Assembly (NCBI RefSeq): GCF_008831285.2
Contig: NC_045138.2
Coordinates: forward strand, 3,824,143 to 3,888,142
Direction: 5' to 3'
Length of the DNA: 64,000 nt
Source: Nymphaea colorata
Lineage: Eukaryota > Streptophyta > Magnoliopsida > Nymphaeales > Nymphaeaceae
Part shown: positions 61,380-64,000 of the stretch, piece by piece
Layout of the letters: every line of letters starts with the position of its first letter
Numbering within the stretch: the first letter of the stretch is position 1
Translations under genes and position numbers: made by a program
The notes under the pieces: generated by a model
What the model saw: only the letters and a program-made list of their open reading frames with translations
What the model was told of the DNA's origin: nothing
Database searches by the model: none

Positions 61380-63566
61380 TCAAGCCCTTTCTGTTTCTAT
61401 GTGTAACCTGTCCTCAAGAGAGTCCCTTAATTCTTGCGGCAGATCGACTGCGGGGCAGCAGGAAACAACTAGGTCTTCAAGATTCAAGAGGCAAGCAAGC
61501 TGTTCCTTTGCATCCGTGGGACTTGTTGTGGCTACTGCATCATTTTGTAGGGAAGTAGTATTATTGATGTCCACCAGGGACTTGAGATTGGGAAAGTCAT
61601 AAAGCTCCAGACGCACCAGTTCTTGTAGACACTGCCAGTGGCCTCCCAAGCTGATCTCCTCAGTGAAACCTTGCAGGCCTAATGAATCTAGTTGGGAGAG
61701 ACCCCACACCCACTCAGGCACCCTTCCCCATTTTAGCTTATCAACATTCGCGTCTGTCAAAGTTAGATGCTCAAGGGAGGGTAGAAACGTTGATACTTCT
61801 GATGGCAATGGCGATGGCAGTGTAGATTCCAAAGCTTCCCTATCCAATCTCAAGTCAGTGAGGTTAGGCAATTGCTTGAGCAATTTCCATCCCAATCTTG
61901 CACTTGGGCAATCCCACACTCTTAATTCTTGGAGCCGAGGCTCATAGTCATGCTCCTGCTCGGATAGAGCATAAAGCAAGCCTTGTGTTTGCATCTTTGG
62001 ACAATTTTCAAGACCCGCCTCTCTTAAGCGTGGCATAGAAATTGTTGTTTCCCTCGATCCAATTGCTGGCCATCCCTCCCAATTGGGCAAATCCTGTACT
62101 GTCAGTACCTCAAGTGAAGGAAGATGAGTAGGAAGCTGCTTCACAGCCTTCAGATTAGTCAAATTCAACATCTTCAAAGCTGGCATGTGATCATCAGCTA
62201 CTTGCTCTAGTCTACCACATCCGTCCACCTCCAATGACTCCAAGGCAGGCATGTCATGACCAATTGTGTTGAGTCCATCACAGCTCCCAATCTTCAAGGA
62301 TTTGAGAGAAGGCATGCTCGCTATTTCACACACTGCTGGGCATTTATTGAGCTCTAGTTTTTCCAATGAAGTAATGCTTATTAGTTTTTCCGATAAAGGG
62401 CAATTTTCTAGCTTCAATATCCGCAGCTTGGTGTAGTCGGTCTTCAAATACCAACTTGGCATCTCTCCTTTATAATGACGTATCTTCAAGTTCTTGAGGC
62501 AATGTGGAGGTTCCAAAGCCTCCAGTATACAACTCTGTTCAGAAGCATCAGCAACTTTGTCATCATGTTGTTCCTCAAAGTCAAATTTCAAACCAGTTAG
62601 AAGATGCTTCTCCTTAAGCAATTGGGCTTCTCCTAAATTGACTTCCTTTCTAGCAGCCCCCAAACCTTCTATGGAGAATTTTCCCGTTAGGTTGTTCAAG
62701 TCTTTTAGTACCTTAATATTACATCCTCTTCTATCCTCTTTGTCATTGCATAAAAGAAACCTTTTTAAGGTCTGCAAATTGGTAAGCTTCCCCAAGCCTT
62801 CGGCTACAATTTTCAATTCCTCTGTACCTTCCAGCCCAAGATACCTCAAGTTGCATAGTTTACCTATTTCCTCGGGCACCTCTTCAATTTTACTATAACT
62901 TAAATCCAACGTTTGCAAGTTCCAAAGTCTGTCGATTGAACTGGGCAACCGTTTCACATCTGAATAGCTTAGATTGAGATACTTTAGTAGTGAAACACAT
63001 TCAATGGAATTTGGCAGCTCATCCATTTCACATTCCTCCAATGACAACACCCTCAACCACTTGATGTTGGTGAATTGTTCCGACGGCAAGAATGCACAGA
63101 ACAATGTGCGCAACTTATTTGCTACTAATGAAACATTATGCATGGACGTTTCTGCATCATCTACATCAAGCAATGACAGATGGCTGGTGTGCTCAGTAGG
63201 AGAGGCATGGCTATATTCCTTTCTACCTATATATGAGGCAAGGTCATGCAAAGTGTCATGCAGTTTTACATCCCCTTCTTCAGTTTCTTCAGTCATGCAC
63301 CTATTTATCAAATCATCAATACATTGGTTTGCTGTCACTTCCACATCCATGCCTTTCTTTTCCTCAATCAATCCATGCGCCACCCATTGCATGGCCAATA
63401 AGTCCCTTTCTATCTCATAATCCTTTGGATAAATGCAACAATATACAAAACAACTCTTCAAAGACGCTGGCAAGTCAACATAGCTCAGCATGAGACCAGG
63501 AAGAATGTCACCATATTGAGGGAAAGATGATGAGGCCGCAGGAATTCGAATCCGATCGGATGTCAT
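61380..63566 (-). pseudogene. NLR resistance-type protein, ARC2 and LRR part only
   Basis: A 728-codon minus-strand frame ends at TGA 61380-61382. Residues 21-70 carry the end of the NB-ARC module (ILPGLMLSYVDLPASLKSCF then IYPKDYEIERDLL). KLHDTLHDLA (101-110) is the MHD region with Leu-His-Asp. From about residue 165 are leucine-rich repeats (LRVLSLEECEMDELPNSI, LKYLNLSYSDVKRLPSSI, LQTLDLSYSKIEEVPEEI) and many irregular LRRs to the end, as in plant CC-NB-LRR immune receptors. The P-loop, kinase-2, RNBS and coiled-coil regions are absent. The apparent start (MTSDRIRI) is encoded by the inverted-repeat element at 63553-63684, so the real 5' part was lost, displaced beyond 64000, or lies across an intron. 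The LRR frame itself is intact over about 2.1 kb, which suggests recent or partial loss. Confidence 0.85.
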
Positions 63567-63684
63567 TTATTAAATCCGAATCCGATCCGATTTTTTAATC
63601 AGATATTAAATTTTTATCCATATCCGTTTTTTCGGATCGGATCGGTCGGATATCCGATTCAAATCGGATATATTGACATCCCTA
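63553..63684. mobile_element. Small MITE-like element rich in ATCCGATCCGAT
   Basis: GGATGTCATTTATTAAATCC on the left and ATATATTGACATCC on the right form inverted ends (GGATGTCA/TGACATCC). The inside is built from CCGATCCGAT and ATCGGATATCCGA motifs and can fold on itself. No TSD could be fixed because the left flank is also ATTCGAATCCGATC-like. It sits exactly where NLR coding homology stops. Confidence 0.6.
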
Positions 63685-63689
63685 AGCCT

Positions 63690-64000
63690 ACTGCCTAATT
63701 TGGACTGTGGTGAGCACATGTGCTCTACCGGCCTGGAAAAATCCCCCAACCTTAATCTTCTACATCACCAAGACTTCTCCTTTCTCAAGTTTGGATGCAT
63801 GATCCCTATGAAGCATACTTATTCAAATGAGAATCCCCAAAACAACCTGCACGTGATCTCCACTCTTTTTTTTTTTATTCAGGTGGATCTCTTTTCAATT
63901 TCTCTCTTAAAATATCTCTTTCTATTTTCTTCAATTTATCTCTCTCCTTTAATTTTTTTTTCTCTTTCTCTTTCTCTCTAAAAATCATTTTGCCTCTCTT
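63690..64000. other. No gene seen; T/C-rich right edge
   Basis: No NB-ARC sequence on the minus strand. 63860-64000 is a pyrimidine-rich stretch (TTTTCTCTTTCTCTTTCTC). The rest of the NLR gene, if present, must lie further right. Confidence 0.5.

Overview
The window is nuclear DNA from a flowering plant. The evidence is multi-exon genes of plant-typical families (a TRF-like Myb gene, an ADCK1-type ABC1 kinase and a CC-NB-LRR type gene fragment) with GT-AG introns, set in a dense, nested plant transposon landscape (Ty1/copia, Ty3/gypsy chromoviruses, hAT elements and MITEs, a LINE remnant, a possible LARD). I cannot name the species. A 100-base N run (49761-49860) shows this is a draft assembly.

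Layout. 1-3045 is the 3' part of a broken copia element with its 3' LTR. 3026-5100 is a repeat patchwork with a 106-bp tandem duplication, a perfect 159-bp inverted repeat and a hAT fragment. 5604-10100 (minus) holds three exons of a TRF-like Myb protein gene. Its second intron carries a hAT MITE with an 8-bp target duplication, and the second half of its Myb domain was not found. 12581-19258 (minus) is a 3'-truncated gypsy (Del/Tekay-like) element with a long 5' LTR. 20077-21472 is a TIR element filled with a minisatellite. 21.5-26.7 kb is repeat-poor or degenerate DNA with a LINE remnant.

The central feature is an ABC1/UbiB-family atypical kinase gene (ADCK1-like) on the minus strand from 49680 to 27376. 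Twelve exons join in frame into 534 codons. The gene is about 22 kb long because introns 3 and 10 hold transposons: a complete but dead gypsy chromovirus with matching TSDs (42067-47818), a hAT element with a decayed transposase (30856-34286) and an internally deleted copia element (29355-30316). A second hAT transposase remnant and the assembly gap lie just upstream of its start codon. A possible plus-strand gene ends at 26947, tail-to-tail with it.

49861-60076 is again repeats: the hAT remnant, an inverted-repeat element, and a pair of ~860-bp direct repeats flanking ~5.7 kb of non-coding, minisatellite-rich DNA (a possible LARD). 61380-63566 (minus) is the ARC2-LRR part of an NLR resistance-type gene, cut at its 5' side where a small MITE supplies the apparent start codon.

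One recurring theme is a hAT family whose ends are packed with the palindromic motif GTATCGTACGATAC. The window holds a transposase-bearing copy, an internal-deletion derivative with intact TSD, and a truncated fragment.
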